DNA of 64,000 nt from contig CAMQDS010000009.1 of assembly GCA_946999645.1 (NCBI GenBank), positions 1-64,000 of the forward strand, given 5' to 3'. A program made the translations under genes and the position numbers. A model generated the notes under the pieces. It saw nothing but the letters and a program-made list of their open reading frames with translations. It was not told where the DNA came from and made no database searches. Below, piece after piece: positions 27,477 to 36,958 of the stretch; positions within the stretch are counted from its first letter, which is position 1, and every line of letters starts with the position of its first letter. The stretch comes from an uncultured Bacteroidales bacterium (GTDB lineage: Bacteria > Bacteroidota > Bacteroidia > Bacteroidales > UBA932).

Positions 27477-28717
27477 TGCAAGAGAAAAATTTGAGTTCTA
27501 ATAATTTTGAACAATGTATAAAGTGTACTGTTTGCACTGTATATTGTCCGCTTGTACCTGTAAATCCTGCTTTCCCCGGACCTAAACAAGCAGGTCCAGA
27601 TGGTGAAAGGCTTCGTCTGAAAAATGGATTTTTTTATGATGAGAGTTTGAAATATTGCATGAACTGTAAACGGTGCGAAACAGCATGTCCTTCTGGAGTT
27701 CACATCGCAGACATAATTCATTCTGCAAGAGCTAAATATAGTACTCATAAGCCGTCTCTTAGAGATATAATTTTGGCGAGTACAGATTTTATGGGTAAAG
27801 CAGTACGTCCAGTTGCTCCTATAGTAAATGCTGTTACTGCAACTGCACCTGTAAAACTCTTGATGCATAACATTTTAGGAGTTGATAAGCATAGAACTTT
27901 TCCTAAATATAAGTTTAGTGGTTTTGTGTCTTGGTTTAAGAAAAATAAGTTAGCCAGCCAAAAAACTTATAAGAACCAATTGCTGTTTTTTCATGGTTGT
28001 TCTACCGAATATCAACATCCTGAAGTGGGAAGGGCTTTCGTAAGGGTTATGAATGCCTTAGGATATGGGGTTAATCTTACCAATGAAAAATGTTGTGGAG
28101 TTGCCATGATTTCCAATGGTATGTGGAAGACAGGCTTAAGGAAAGCCAGACATAATGTCCGAATTTTTGAGGAGGCAATCAATCAAAATCTTCCAATTAT
28201 AACAACTGCTTCAACATGTACTTTTACTATGAGAGATGAGTATCCTTCAATACTGAAAGTAGACAATTCTAAAGTAAGAGATAGCATAATGCTAGTTGAA
28301 AAGTTTATATATGAATTAGTTGAGTCAGGAAAGGTTAAGTTGGTATTTAAGGAAGGGTACAAGGCTAAATCTTCTTACCATATTCCTTGTCATATGGAAA
28401 AACTCGGGTGGAGTATATTTACTTATCGCTTGATGACAATGATACCTGGAATGAAGTTTACTACACTTGACAGTAATTGTTGTGGTATAGCTGGTACTTA
28501 TGGATTTAAAAAAGAATATTATAATTATTCTCAAGAGATTGGAGCGCCTTTATTTAAACAAATTAAAGAGGAAAATCCTGATTTTGTAACTTGCGAATGT
28601 GAAACTTGCAAATGGCAGATAGAAATGTCTACTGGGTATCCTGTATTAAATCCTATTCAAATACTTGAAGCTGCTCTTGATCTTGAAGCGACAGCCAAAG
28701 CCAACGGGTGCATATAA
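27473..28717 (+). CDS. glpC: Anaerobic glycerol-3-phosphate dehydrogenase subunit C
   Basis: A 414-residue iron-sulfur subunit that anchors GlpAB and delivers electrons to menaquinone. It has two 4Fe-4S ferredoxin motifs, CIKCTVCTVYCP and CMNCKRCETACP, and two CCG heterodisulfide-type domains ending in KCCGVAM and NCCGIAGTYG. The order (ferredoxin domain, linker, two CCG repeats) and length match GlpC. It closes the operon. A bidirectional terminator follows at 28,739-28,786. Confidence 0.93.
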   Translation: MMQEKNLSSNNFEQCIKCTVCTVYCPLVPVNPAFPGPKQAGPDGERLRLKNGFFYDESLKYCMNCKRCETACPSGVHIADIIHSARAKYSTHKPSLRDIILASTDFMGKAVRPVAPIVNAVTATAPVKLLMHNILGVDKHRTFPKYKFSGFVSWFKKNKLASQKTYKNQLLFFHGCSTEYQHPEVGRAFVRVMNALGYGVNLTNEKCCGVAMISNGMWKTGLRKARHNVRIFEEAINQNLPIITTASTCTFTMRDEYPSILKVDNSKVRDSIMLVEKFIYELVESGKVKLVFKEGYKAKSSYHIPCHMEKLGWSIFTYRLMTMIPGMKFTTLDSNCCGIAGTYGFKKEYYNYSQEIGAPLFKQIKEENPDFVTCECETCKWQIEMSTGYPVLNPIQILEAALDLEATAKANGCI

Positions 28718-28738
28718 TTTTGCAAAGGAATAAAATAT

Positions 28739-28786
28739 AAAAAGAGCGACATTAACAAGGAAACAGTCCAAGTGGTCGCTCTTTTT
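28739..28786. terminator. Bidirectional terminator between glpABC and rnpB
   Basis: Twelve bases AAAAAGAGCGAC at 28,739-28,750 pair with GTCGCTCTTTTT at 28,775-28,786, separated by a 24-base loop. With the runs of A and T at the outer ends it can stop transcription from glpABC on + and from rnpB on the minus strand. Confidence 0.7.
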
Positions 28787-28794
28787 AGTTGTAT

Positions 28795-29125
28795 GAGTGG
28801 AACCGTAAGCCGGTTTCTGTTTTTAAATCTGTCATTTATCTTCGCAACCTACCCCCTGACATCGGGCGGGCAGCCCTCATCTGTCAGTATACTTGGTCTT
28901 GCAGGCCCTGACATTGTACCCGTAAATTATCGCTAATCAACGATGTAGGCTCTTACCCTACATTTTCACCCTTACTCAGTTATAGTAAAATACAATAATC
29001 AAGCGGTTATTTTCTGCTACAATGTAATAAGATCACTCCTATCTGTGCTTTCCACAGCAGGGTGCCCTTTCCTGTCCGGACTTTCCTCACCTTCCTTTTG
29101 GAAAGTGCGACAAATCGTTCCACTC
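28795..29125 (-). ncRNA. rnpB: RNase P RNA, class A
   Basis: The minus strand holds a bacterial RNase P RNA of about 331 nt, the ribozyme that trims tRNA 5' ends. The outer helix P1 is formed by GAGTGGAAC at the 5' end (29,117-29,125) and GTTCCACTC at the 3' end (28,795-28,803). Inside lie the highly conserved GAGGAAAGTCCGGAC and GCACCCTGCTG stretches, and near the 3' end the strand AAACCGGCTTACGGTTCCAC. No open frame explains the region. The box TAAATTTG on the minus strand (29,135-29,142) suits its promoter. Ends are approximate. Confidence 0.93.
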
Positions 29126-29205
29126 AGATTTATGCAAATTTAAGAATTATTTCCCTAATCGGAAAAAAAGCTTAACTTTGCGTCCCGGTTAGAACATCCT
29201 TATTT
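29126..29205. promoter_or_regulatory. Divergent promoters for rnpB (-) and pyrG (+)
   Basis: Two Bacteroidetes -7 boxes face away from each other: TAAATTTG on the minus strand (29,135-29,142) for rnpB, and TAACTTTG on the + strand (29,173-29,180) for pyrG. Nineteen bases upstream of the pyrG box is TTTC, one mismatch from the -33 TTTG. Confidence 0.6.
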
Positions 29206-30858
29206 ATGAATACAAAATATGTTTTTGTCACCGGCGGCGTTGCTTCTTCGCTTGGAAAAGGTATTATTGCAGCTTCTTTAGCAAAATTATTACAGTCCAG
29301 AGGCTTAAGGGTTACCATACAAAAATTTGACCCATATATCAATGTGGATCCAGGTACTTTGAATCCTTATGAACACGGAGAATGTTATGTCACAGACGAT
29401 GGGGCTGAAACAGATCTTGATTTAGGACATTATGAAAGATTTTTGGGAGTTCATACTTCAAAAGCCAATAATGTTACTACTGGCAAGATTTATTATTCTG
29501 TTATCAAAAAAGAAAGAGAGGGCGCATATCTTGGTAAAACCGTTCAGATTGTACCTCATATAACCGATGAAATAAAAAGGAGGATGCTTTTGTTGGGAAA
29601 TTCTGGTAAGTTTGATGTCATTGTCACAGAAGTTGGAGGAACAATAGGCGACATGGAGTCTCAGCCATTTTTAGAGGCCATAAGACAGCTGCAATGGGAA
29701 ATGCCTGATGAAGACCTTATAAGTATACATCTTACACTTGTACCTTATCTGAGGGCTGCAAAGGAACTGAAAACCAAACCTACACAACATTCTGTTCAAG
29801 CACTTCAGCAAGCAGGAGTACATCCAGATATAATTGTTTGCAGGACAGAAGTAGAATTGTCCCCTGAACTTAGAAAGAAAGTCGCACTTTTCTGTAATGT
29901 TAAACCAGGACATGTGATTCAATCAATAGATGCACCTTCAATTTATCAGGTTCCTATGAATATGGAGGAACAAGGGCTTGATGATATGGTATTGGAGCAT
30001 TTTGGTATTAAAAATCTTCCTGAACCTGATTTTTCAAAACTTAAGCAATTCTTAGATAAATTATATCATCCTAAGCATGAAGTAGATATAGCACTTGTTG
30101 GTAAGTATGTAGAACTGCAGGATGCATATAAATCTATATTAGAATCCTTTGTTCATGCCGGTGCCGCAAATGAATGTAAAGTTAGGGTGCATACTTTTCA
30201 GAGTGAAAATATAGATGATTCAAATGTTGAAGAAAAACTTTCACAAATGGATGGAATATTAGTTGCTCCAGGCTTTGGTGAAAGGGGATTGGAAGGAAAG
30301 ATTAAATCAATCAAGTTTGCCAGAGAAAATAACATTCCTTTTTTTGGAATCTGTCTTGGTATGCAGATGTGCGTAGTTGAATTTGCGAGAGATGTTTTAG
30401 GCTTAAAGGATGCTGCTTCTACTGAATTGTATCCAAATACTAAACATCCTGTAATAGACCTTATGGAGGAGCAGAAAAGCACTACTATAAAAGGTGGTAC
30501 AATGAGACTTGGAGCTTATCAATGTAAACTTGCAGAAGGCTCATTGGCACAGAAAATATACGGTGTAGATATGATTTCAGAAAGACACAGGCACAGATAT
30601 GAATTCAACGGAGATTATTTGGATATGATGGAAAAAGCAGGTATGAAAGCCACAGGAAGAAATCCTCAAACAGGCTTAGTTGAAATAGTAGAAGTCCCTG
30701 CGCATCCGTTCTTTATAGGCGTTCAATTTCATCCTGAACTTATGAGTACTCCTGAAAAGCCACAGCCTATTTTTGTAAATTTTGTACTTGCCGCAAGAAA
30801 ACGTCGTATAGCACGACTTGGAAATGACGATTATACTGAAACAAAGTCAGCAGAATAA
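29206..30858 (+). CDS. pyrG: CTP synthase
   Basis: A 550-residue enzyme that aminates UTP to CTP with glutamine. The synthetase domain starts KYVFVTGGVASSLGKGI and has the EHGECYVTDDGAETDLDLG and EVGGTIGDMES stretches. The C-terminal class I glutaminase domain shows FGERGLEGK, the nucleophile elbow FFGICLGMQM and the His-Glu pair in FHPE. Length is normal. It is monocistronic or co-transcribed with the cyclotransferase gene 12 bases downstream. Confidence 0.97.
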   Translation: MNTKYVFVTGGVASSLGKGIIAASLAKLLQSRGLRVTIQKFDPYINVDPGTLNPYEHGECYVTDDGAETDLDLGHYERFLGVHTSKANNVTTGKIYYSVIKKEREGAYLGKTVQIVPHITDEIKRRMLLLGNSGKFDVIVTEVGGTIGDMESQPFLEAIRQLQWEMPDEDLISIHLTLVPYLRAAKELKTKPTQHSVQALQQAGVHPDIIVCRTEVELSPELRKKVALFCNVKPGHVIQSIDAPSIYQVPMNMEEQGLDDMVLEHFGIKNLPEPDFSKLKQFLDKLYHPKHEVDIALVGKYVELQDAYKSILESFVHAGAANECKVRVHTFQSENIDDSNVEEKLSQMDGILVAPGFGERGLEGKIKSIKFARENNIPFFGICLGMQMCVVEFARDVLGLKDAASTELYPNTKHPVIDLMEEQKSTTIKGGTMRLGAYQCKLAEGSLAQKIYGVDMISERHRHRYEFNGDYLDMMEKAGMKATGRNPQTGLVEIVEVPAHPFFIGVQFHPELMSTPEKPQPIFVNFVLAARKRRIARLGNDDYTETKSAE

Positions 30859-30870
30859 TCTATATAATAA

Positions 30871-31641
30871 ATGAAAATAATATCAAGTATATTGTTGATT
30901 ATCATAATGATATTTAACCAGTCAAATCAATCTGCGGCACGAGTCCGTCAGTTCAAAGTTGAAACGGTTAAAGAATTTACTCATGATGATTGCTCATATA
31001 CTCAGGGATTATTTTTAAAGGATGGAGTTTTATATGAGAGTTCTGGTATGTATGGAGAGTCTGCTTTTAAGTCTGTAAACCTCAATACTGGCAAACCTCT
31101 TAGAAAACTTACATTTAATGACAAATATTTTATAGAAGGTTCTACAATTCTTGGTGATGAATTGTTTATTCTTACTTGGGAAAACAGAGTTGCCTTTATT
31201 TATGATTCAAAAACTCTCAAATACAAGAAAACAGTTCCGTATCTGAGAGAAGGGTGGGGGTTGACTACAGATGGTAAATATCTGATTGCTTCAGATGGCT
31301 CATCCAAGATCTATTTTATGGATAAAAATTATAAAACATTAAAAACCATAAATGTCAATTTAAATGGAAGGAGCCTTCCAAATCTTAATGAATTAGAATA
31401 TATTAACGGGAAGATATGGGCTAATGTCTATCTTACCGATATGATAGTTATAATTAATCCTGATACAGGAGAAATAGAATCTACAATAGATTGTACTGGG
31501 TTATTGCCTGATAAACTCAGAAGTTCCAAGACAGATGTACTTAATGGAATTGCATATAATCCTTTAAACAAGAAAATATATTTGACAGGAAAATATTGGA
31601 AACGTCTATATGAAATAAGACTTATAGATAAGAATAACTAA
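30871..31641 (+). CDS. Glutaminyl-peptide cyclotransferase (glutamine cyclotransferase family)
   Basis: A 256-residue protein of the plant-type glutamine cyclotransferase family (PF05096), a beta-propeller that converts N-terminal glutamine to pyroglutamate. The signs are SYTQGLFLKDGVLYESSGMYG, EGWGLTTDGKYLIASDGS, LNELEYINGKIWANVY and VLNGIAYNPLNKKIYLTGKYW. The first ~22 residues (ISSILLIIIMIFNQ) are a signal peptide, so it acts in the periplasm. It follows pyrG by 12 bases. Its stop lies just ahead of the TPP riboswitch. Confidence 0.88.
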   Translation: MKIISSILLIIIMIFNQSNQSAARVRQFKVETVKEFTHDDCSYTQGLFLKDGVLYESSGMYGESAFKSVNLNTGKPLRKLTFNDKYFIEGSTILGDELFILTWENRVAFIYDSKTLKYKKTVPYLREGWGLTTDGKYLIASDGSSKIYFMDKNYKTLKTINVNLNGRSLPNLNELEYINGKIWANVYLTDMIVIINPDTGEIESTIDCTGLLPDKLRSSKTDVLNGIAYNPLNKKIYLTGKYWKRLYEIRLIDKNN

Positions 31642-31657
31642 TTTATATATTTATAAA

Positions 31658-31742
31658 CAAGCGGGGGTACTGTACGTTATAGTACGGTTGAGAAAGACCC
31701 AAAGAACCTGATGCGGATAATGCCGCCGAAGGGAAGGCTATA
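31658..31742 (+). promoter_or_regulatory. TPP riboswitch
   Basis: A THI-box aptamer. The 5' helix begins in AAGCGGGGGTACTG; a TACTGTACGTTATAGTACGG hairpin leads to TTGAGA and the conserved AACCTGATGCGGATAATGCC, then GCCGAAGGGAAGGCT closes P1. Thiamin pyrophosphate is the ligand. An AACGCGTAAGCGTT hairpin (31,749-31,762) and the ribosome-binding region follow, so it likely turns off the TonB receptor gene at 31,785 when thiamin pyrophosphate is plentiful. Confidence 0.93.
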
Positions 31743-31784
31743 TCTCAAACGCGTAAGCGTTACCCTTGCATAATGTAAAAATTT

Positions 31785-34064
31785 ATGCGAGGTAATTTTT
31801 TTTATGCTACAGCACTAATGCTGTTCTCATTTTCCGGATTAGCGAAAAACAAAACTACGGAGGTAATGCCAGAAATTAAAGAACGTATAGACAGCGTTGT
31901 TGTCTCATCGTCCCGTGCAAGCAGAACAACTCCAGTAACTTTTACTATGATTGGAAAGAAAGATTTGATAAGGAATAATCCTATCAATTCTATACCTATG
32001 TCTCTCAATTTACAGCCTTCAATAATTGCAACTAATGAAGGAGGTACAGGTTTAGGTTATTCAAAAATGAGTGTACGAGGAGTAAGTGGCTCTCAGATTA
32101 ATGTTACACTCAATGGTATAACACTCAATGATTCTGAATCACAAGAAGTATTCTGGGTGAATATTCCTGCTCTTACTAACATTCTTAGTTCTGTACAACT
32201 ACAGCGTGGTTTAGGTACATCAGCGAATGGTGCAGGTGCATTCGGAGCAAGTATAAACATGAATACTGCTTCGGTAGGTATTTCTCCGTCTGCAAATATA
32301 GAATATGGACGCGGAGCATGGAATACATCCACAATAACAGTATCTGCAGGAACTGGACTTACCAAATCTGGACTTTATGCAAGTTTTGCTTATTCAAAAG
32401 GCACAACAGATGGCTATATAAGGAATGCTTTTGCAAATGTCCAATCTGCCTTTGCTGCATTGGGTTGGATTTCAGAGAATAATTCATTACGAATTACTTA
32501 TCTAATGGGCAATCAGCATACCGGTATAACATGGAATGGAATTCCTATTGCAAAATATAAAGCAGGGGACTACACATACAATGAAGCCGGTGCATATAAA
32601 GATCAATTTAACAATATACGTTATTATAACAATGATACTGATAACTATGCTCAACATCATTTGCAGATAAACTATACTCACCGTTTCAGTGAAAATCTAT
32701 TCTGGTCTACAACTGCCAACTGGACAAAAGGTGACGGGTATTATGAAGAATATAAGGCTGATACAAAAGTTAAAAAATTTGGATATAAACCTATAAAAAT
32801 AGGTGAAAAACAATATAAAAAAGGAGATTTTATTGTCCGTAAACAAATGGATAACAGTTATTATGTATTAAACTCAAATTTAAAATATAATAGCGACAGA
32901 CTAAGTGTTACAGCTGGAATTTATGGTTCAATATACAAAGGTGGGCATTTTGGCAATGTTATTTGGTCTAATCTTCTTGGTGACAATCATGATTATTCAG
33001 ATGGAAAATGGTATGACAATAATTCAGTGAAAAAAGAAGCATCTGTATTTGCACGTGCCGAGTATCATTTTAATTCAGGACTTTCTGCCTATACTGATTT
33101 ACAATATAGAGGTATATCATATAAAATGGCTGGCCCTGATGATAAATTTATTCCAATTGATTATAGTCAAAATTGGCATTTTTTTAATCCGAGATTAGGA
33201 ATAAGTTATGTAAAAGACGACTTCCTTAAAGTATATGCTTCTGCAGCATTTGCCAACCGTGAACCTGGAAGACCTGATTTGAAAGAAAAAATACGTTATG
33301 TATATGAAAAGAGAGCCGATAAGGTATCATTGAAGCCTGAGAAGATGTTAGATATAGAACTTGGGTTTGATATGAATCTCACAAAGAATTTTTCATATTC
33401 TGCAAATCTATATATGATGGAATATTCGGATATGCTTTTAGAAACTGGTATCCTAAATGATGTAGGCTATGCTATTAAAGCCAATACTCCAAGAAGTTAT
33501 AGGCGAGGAATAGAATTATCTGCAGTATGGCAAATATTGCCAGAGGTTTGCTTAGATGCTAATTTGGCACTCAGTACAAACAAAATTAAAAATTATGATG
33601 TTCTATTAACTCTCTATGATAATCCGGATAATTATAACTACTTGGGTACCATTGTAGAAAAACATTATGATAAAGTAACAATGCTCAATTCTCCTTCAGT
33701 AATTGCAATGTCTCGTCTAACTGTGTTGCCTTTTAAGAGAATTAGTAAAGGAATATTCAAGAATTTGTCATTGTCAATAGACGGAAAATATGTAGGAAAA
33801 CAATATTGGGATAATACCGAAAACTCTGATAGGATGACACCAGGATATTTTATTTCCAATCTTTCCGTTTCACAGGAATTTAATATAGGCATGGGAAAAT
33901 TGGGTTTTGCAGCATATCTTAATAACATTTTTAATAATCGTTATTTTGCTTATGGCTGGGTATCCAGAAGTAAATTTAAGGAAAATAATCTTATTTCTCA
34001 GTATGAAGGAGTATATCCTCAAGCTCCTTTCAACTGTATGTTAAAGATGTATTTAAGATTCTAA
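31785..34064 (+). CDS. TonB-dependent outer membrane receptor, probably for thiamin
   Basis: A 759-residue outer membrane receptor. It has a signal peptide (LMLFSFSGLAKN), a plug domain (DSVVVSSSRASRTTPVTFT, MSVRGVSGSQINVTLNGI, GLGTSANGAGAFGASINM) and a 22-strand-type barrel ending in aromatic FNCMLKMYLRF. TonB energises uptake of scarce nutrients through it. It lies directly under the TPP riboswitch, and riboswitch-controlled receptors of this family in Bacteroidetes are assigned to thiamin or its precursors. No inner-membrane partner such as PnuT is next to it. The receptor call is firm; thiamin is inferred. Confidence 0.9.
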   Translation: MRGNFFYATALMLFSFSGLAKNKTTEVMPEIKERIDSVVVSSSRASRTTPVTFTMIGKKDLIRNNPINSIPMSLNLQPSIIATNEGGTGLGYSKMSVRGVSGSQINVTLNGITLNDSESQEVFWVNIPALTNILSSVQLQRGLGTSANGAGAFGASINMNTASVGISPSANIEYGRGAWNTSTITVSAGTGLTKSGLYASFAYSKGTTDGYIRNAFANVQSAFAALGWISENNSLRITYLMGNQHTGITWNGIPIAKYKAGDYTYNEAGAYKDQFNNIRYYNNDTDNYAQHHLQINYTHRFSENLFWSTTANWTKGDGYYEEYKADTKVKKFGYKPIKIGEKQYKKGDFIVRKQMDNSYYVLNSNLKYNSDRLSVTAGIYGSIYKGGHFGNVIWSNLLGDNHDYSDGKWYDNNSVKKEASVFARAEYHFNSGLSAYTDLQYRGISYKMAGPDDKFIPIDYSQNWHFFNPRLGISYVKDDFLKVYASAAFANREPGRPDLKEKIRYVYEKRADKVSLKPEKMLDIELGFDMNLTKNFSYSANLYMMEYSDMLLETGILNDVGYAIKANTPRSYRRGIELSAVWQILPEVCLDANLALSTNKIKNYDVLLTLYDNPDNYNYLGTIVEKHYDKVTMLNSPSVIAMSRLTVLPFKRISKGIFKNLSLSIDGKYVGKQYWDNTENSDRMTPGYFISNLSVSQEFNIGMGKLGFAAYLNNIFNNRYFAYGWVSRSKFKENNLISQYEGVYPQAPFNCMLKMYLRF

Positions 34065-34081
34065 TTAAATCTGTTATCATT

Positions 34082-34116
34082 AAAAAGCCGTCTTATGAAA
34101 TTAAGACGGCTTTTTT
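34082..34116. terminator. Terminator after the TonB receptor gene
   Basis: AAAAAGCCGTCTTA (34,082-34,095) and TAAGACGGCTTTTT form a 14-bp stem with a 6-base loop and a T run. It ends the receptor transcript and can act in the reverse direction for trmD. Confidence 0.85.
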
Positions 34117-34129
34117 ATATTCTATCAAT

Positions 34130-34155
34130 AAAGACCCGCTTCGCAGCGAGTCTTT
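34130..34155. terminator. Hairpin between the receptor and trmD
   Basis: AAAGACCCGCT and AGCGAGTCTTT pair at ten of eleven positions around a TCGC loop. It lies beyond the trmD stop and before the receptor terminator, and may be the trmD terminator. The T run on the minus side is short, so the assignment is moderate. Confidence 0.5.
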
Positions 34156-34309
34156 ATGGGTTAGTTAGTTGTGTATTTATTATTGTTAGCTATAAAAATT
34201 TCTAAAAGGTTTTTATTTCGCTTTAACGTTTTAAAAACGTTACAAAGTTAGTTATTATGAGTAATAATGCAAATAAATCTTACTAAATATCGTAAATTAT
34301 TTTAACGTT

Positions 34310-34993
34310 TCAGATTTTATCGTCCAAAAGTTCGGGACGAAGAGCCTTTGTTCTTGCTAAAGCCTGCTCATCTTGCCACTGTATTATCTTTTTAGGATCT
34401 CCGCATAAAAGAATTTCAGGTACTTTCCAACCATTGTATTCAGCTGGTCTGGTATATATAGGAGGGGAGAGTAAACCGTTCTGAAACGAATCGCTCAATG
34501 CAGAGGTTCCATCAGTAATTGCTCCAGGAATTAATCTAACCAAGGCATCGGCAAGAATGGCTGCAGGGATTTCTCCACCACTGACCACGTAATCCCCTAT
34601 AGAAATCTCCCTTGTTATAAGGTGTTCCCTTATACGATTATCAATACCTTTATAATGACCACATAGAATTATTATGTTGCCTTTTAATGACAGTTCGTTT
34701 GTTATACTTTGATTTAGACGCTCGCCATCAGGTGACATATATATAATTTCATCGTAATCCCTTTGACTTTTCAGTTCCTCTATCATTTTAAAAACAGGCT
34801 CTACCATCATCACCATACCCGCATCACCACCATATGAATAATCATCTACAGAAAGATGTTTTCCAATTCCATACTTACGAAGATTATGAATATTAATATC
34901 TACAAGACCTTTTTTTCTGGCTCTTCCTACTATTGAATATCCCAAAGGACTTTCTAATAATTCAGGAACTACTGTAAGTATATCTATTCTCAT
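34310..34993 (-). CDS. trmD: tRNA (guanine-N1)-methyltransferase
   Basis: A 227-residue TrmD, a knotted methyltransferase that makes m1G37 in tRNAs and prevents frameshifting. It has MRIDILTVVPELL at the start, the DDYSYGGDAGMVMM segment, the knot strand NIIILCGHYKGIDNRI, SIGDYVVSGGEIPA and a C-terminal YTRPAEYNGWKVPEIL. I place the start at 34,993; an extended upstream frame to 35,086 has no family match. It is divergent from the DUF349 gene. Downstream lies AT-rich sequence with a hairpin. Confidence 0.95.
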   Translation of the reverse strand: MRIDILTVVPELLESPLGYSIVGRARKKGLVDINIHNLRKYGIGKHLSVDDYSYGGDAGMVMMVEPVFKMIEELKSQRDYDEIIYMSPDGERLNQSITNELSLKGNIIILCGHYKGIDNRIREHLITREISIGDYVVSGGEIPAAILADALVRLIPGAITDGTSALSDSFQNGLLSPPIYTRPAEYNGWKVPEILLCGDPKKIIQWQDEQALARTKALRPELLDDKI

Positions 34994-35119
34994 TGCGTGT
35001 CTTTTTGAAACTATATGCAAAAATAGGATTTTTTGTAGATTTTTAGGTATATTTGTCGCCATATGTGCATACTGTTGTATAGGCACATAGTTATTATTTA
35101 TAAACCATACTTCTTTTTT

Positions 35120-36958
35120 ATGAATGAAGAATTAACTCCTGATGTTATTGCTACGTCAGATGCAGAAGAAAAAACAACTGCTCCAGATTTTAATGAGGAG
35201 CCTGTCGAAGAGATTGAGCAAGAGGAACAGACTGCAAATTATTCTGATTTAAGTCTTGCCGAATTGACAAAGTCTTTTGAAGCATTGTCGTCTGATCCTG
35301 ATAGGATGAAGAAAGTGAAGGAAGCCGATGCTATAAAAGCAACTTTCTACAAGAAACTTTCTAAGGAAAAGGCAGAAGCTGGATATTCTGAAACTGATGT
35401 GCAACCAACAGATGAAACGGAATCAACAACCAGCAATGAGCAAGAGGGTAATAACGTTTCTGTAGGGACTAACCCTTTTGAAATTATAGAAAATGGATTT
35501 AAAACCCTATATAACAAATTCAAAAAGGAAAGAGCTGAATATAACAAGAAACAAGAAGAGGAGAGGGAAAACAATCTTAAAAAGAAGCAGGCTGTTATTG
35601 AAGATTTAAAGGCGTTAATCGATAAACAGGAAGATATTAATGCTACTTTCCCTGATTTCCGTAACATCCAAAATAGATGGAGAGAGATTGGACCTGTTCC
35701 AGTAAAAGATTTTAGGGACCTAAACAACACTTATCAATTCTATGTTGAACAGTTTTATGATAAGGTTCAGATAAATCGAGATATGAGAGATCTTGACTTT
35801 AAGAAAAATCTTGAAGTTAAAGAAGATTTCTGTGCCGCTGCCGAAAAATTATCTGAGAATGAGAATATTCTTGAGGCATTTCGTCAGTTGCAAAAACTGC
35901 ACGAGCAGTGGAAAGAATATGGTCCTGTTGCAAAGGAGTTCAGGGAACAGATTTGGGACAGATTTAAAGCTGCTACGGCACTCATAAATAAGAAATACCA
36001 GGATTATTTTGAAGGCTTGAAAGCACAATATGCAGAGAATCTTGAAAAAAAGAAAAAGTTGTGTGAAAAGGTTGAAGAAATAGCTGGAAAAGAAAATATA
36101 TCAACTTCTAATGAATGGAATAATCTTTCAAAGGAGATTGTTGATATTCAGGAGGAGTGGAGAAAGATAGGTTTTGCCACAAAAAAGGAAAATCAACATA
36201 TCTATGATAGATTCCGTGCCGCATGTGATAAGTTCTTCGAGAAGAAGAGGATTTTTTATTCTGAATTCAAAAACAATATGAATGAGAATATGGATAAGAA
36301 ACTCTCTTTGATTGAGCAGGTCGAAGGTCTTAAATCAAGTACAGAGTGGAAAAAGACTACTGATAAGTTAATCAGTCTTCAGCGGCAATGGAAAGAAATA
36401 GGTGCAGTGCCACGTAAAAAATCAGAACAACTGTGGAAGAGATTTCGTGCAGCCTGCGATGAGTTTTTCGAAGCTCGTGATAAAAACAGACCTGACAATG
36501 ACTACTATGAAAATTTAAAAGCAAAGAGGGCGATAATTGATGAAATAAATTCATTTAATACTTCAGATGAAACCCTCAAAAAGGATGCTGCACAGACATT
36601 TTTAAACAAATGGCAAGCAATAGGTTTTGTACCTTTTAAGGAAAAAGACAGCATTGTAGAAGCTTTTAAAAAGGCTATGACTGAAAAATTCCCTGACTTT
36701 AAGTTTAGCCTCTCAAATAGTTCTCATGGTGGTCATTATGCAAAACAAAATAGAGAGCCAGTTTCAGAAAAAGACAAGTTAGTCAGGAAATACAATCAAC
36801 TCCGACAGGATATTGATACGTATGAAAATAATATTGGCTTTTTTTCTGATTCTAAGAATGCTGCATCGCTTATTAGTCAGATGCGAAAGAAGATAGATGA
36901 TGCCAAAAAGGAGCTTAAAATTCTTGAAGAAAAGATAAGAGAGAAAGAGGATGAATAA
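35120..36958 (+). CDS. DUF349 repeat protein
   Basis: A 612-residue protein. After an acidic, low-complexity N-terminus (about 130 residues rich in E, T and S) it has five DUF349 repeats, each with a WxxIGPVP or WxEIGxVP signature: RWREIGPVPVKD, QWKEYGPVAKEF, EWRKIGFATKKE, QWKEIGAVPRKK and KWQAIGFVPFKE. The C-terminal ~60 residues are a coiled coil. The domain is of unknown function. The ATG at 35,120 follows the box TATATTTG (35,048-35,055). It overlaps the start of yidC by 8 bases, so the two are coupled. Confidence 0.88.
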   Translation: MNEELTPDVIATSDAEEKTTAPDFNEEPVEEIEQEEQTANYSDLSLAELTKSFEALSSDPDRMKKVKEADAIKATFYKKLSKEKAEAGYSETDVQPTDETESTTSNEQEGNNVSVGTNPFEIIENGFKTLYNKFKKERAEYNKKQEEERENNLKKKQAVIEDLKALIDKQEDINATFPDFRNIQNRWREIGPVPVKDFRDLNNTYQFYVEQFYDKVQINRDMRDLDFKKNLEVKEDFCAAAEKLSENENILEAFRQLQKLHEQWKEYGPVAKEFREQIWDRFKAATALINKKYQDYFEGLKAQYAENLEKKKKLCEKVEEIAGKENISTSNEWNNLSKEIVDIQEEWRKIGFATKKENQHIYDRFRAACDKFFEKKRIFYSEFKNNMNENMDKKLSLIEQVEGLKSSTEWKKTTDKLISLQRQWKEIGAVPRKKSEQLWKRFRAACDEFFEARDKNRPDNDYYENLKAKRAIIDEINSFNTSDETLKKDAAQTFLNKWQAIGFVPFKEKDSIVEAFKKAMTEKFPDFKFSLSNSSHGGHYAKQNREPVSEKDKLVRKYNQLRQDIDTYENNIGFFSDSKNAASLISQMRKKIDDAKKELKILEEKIREKEDE

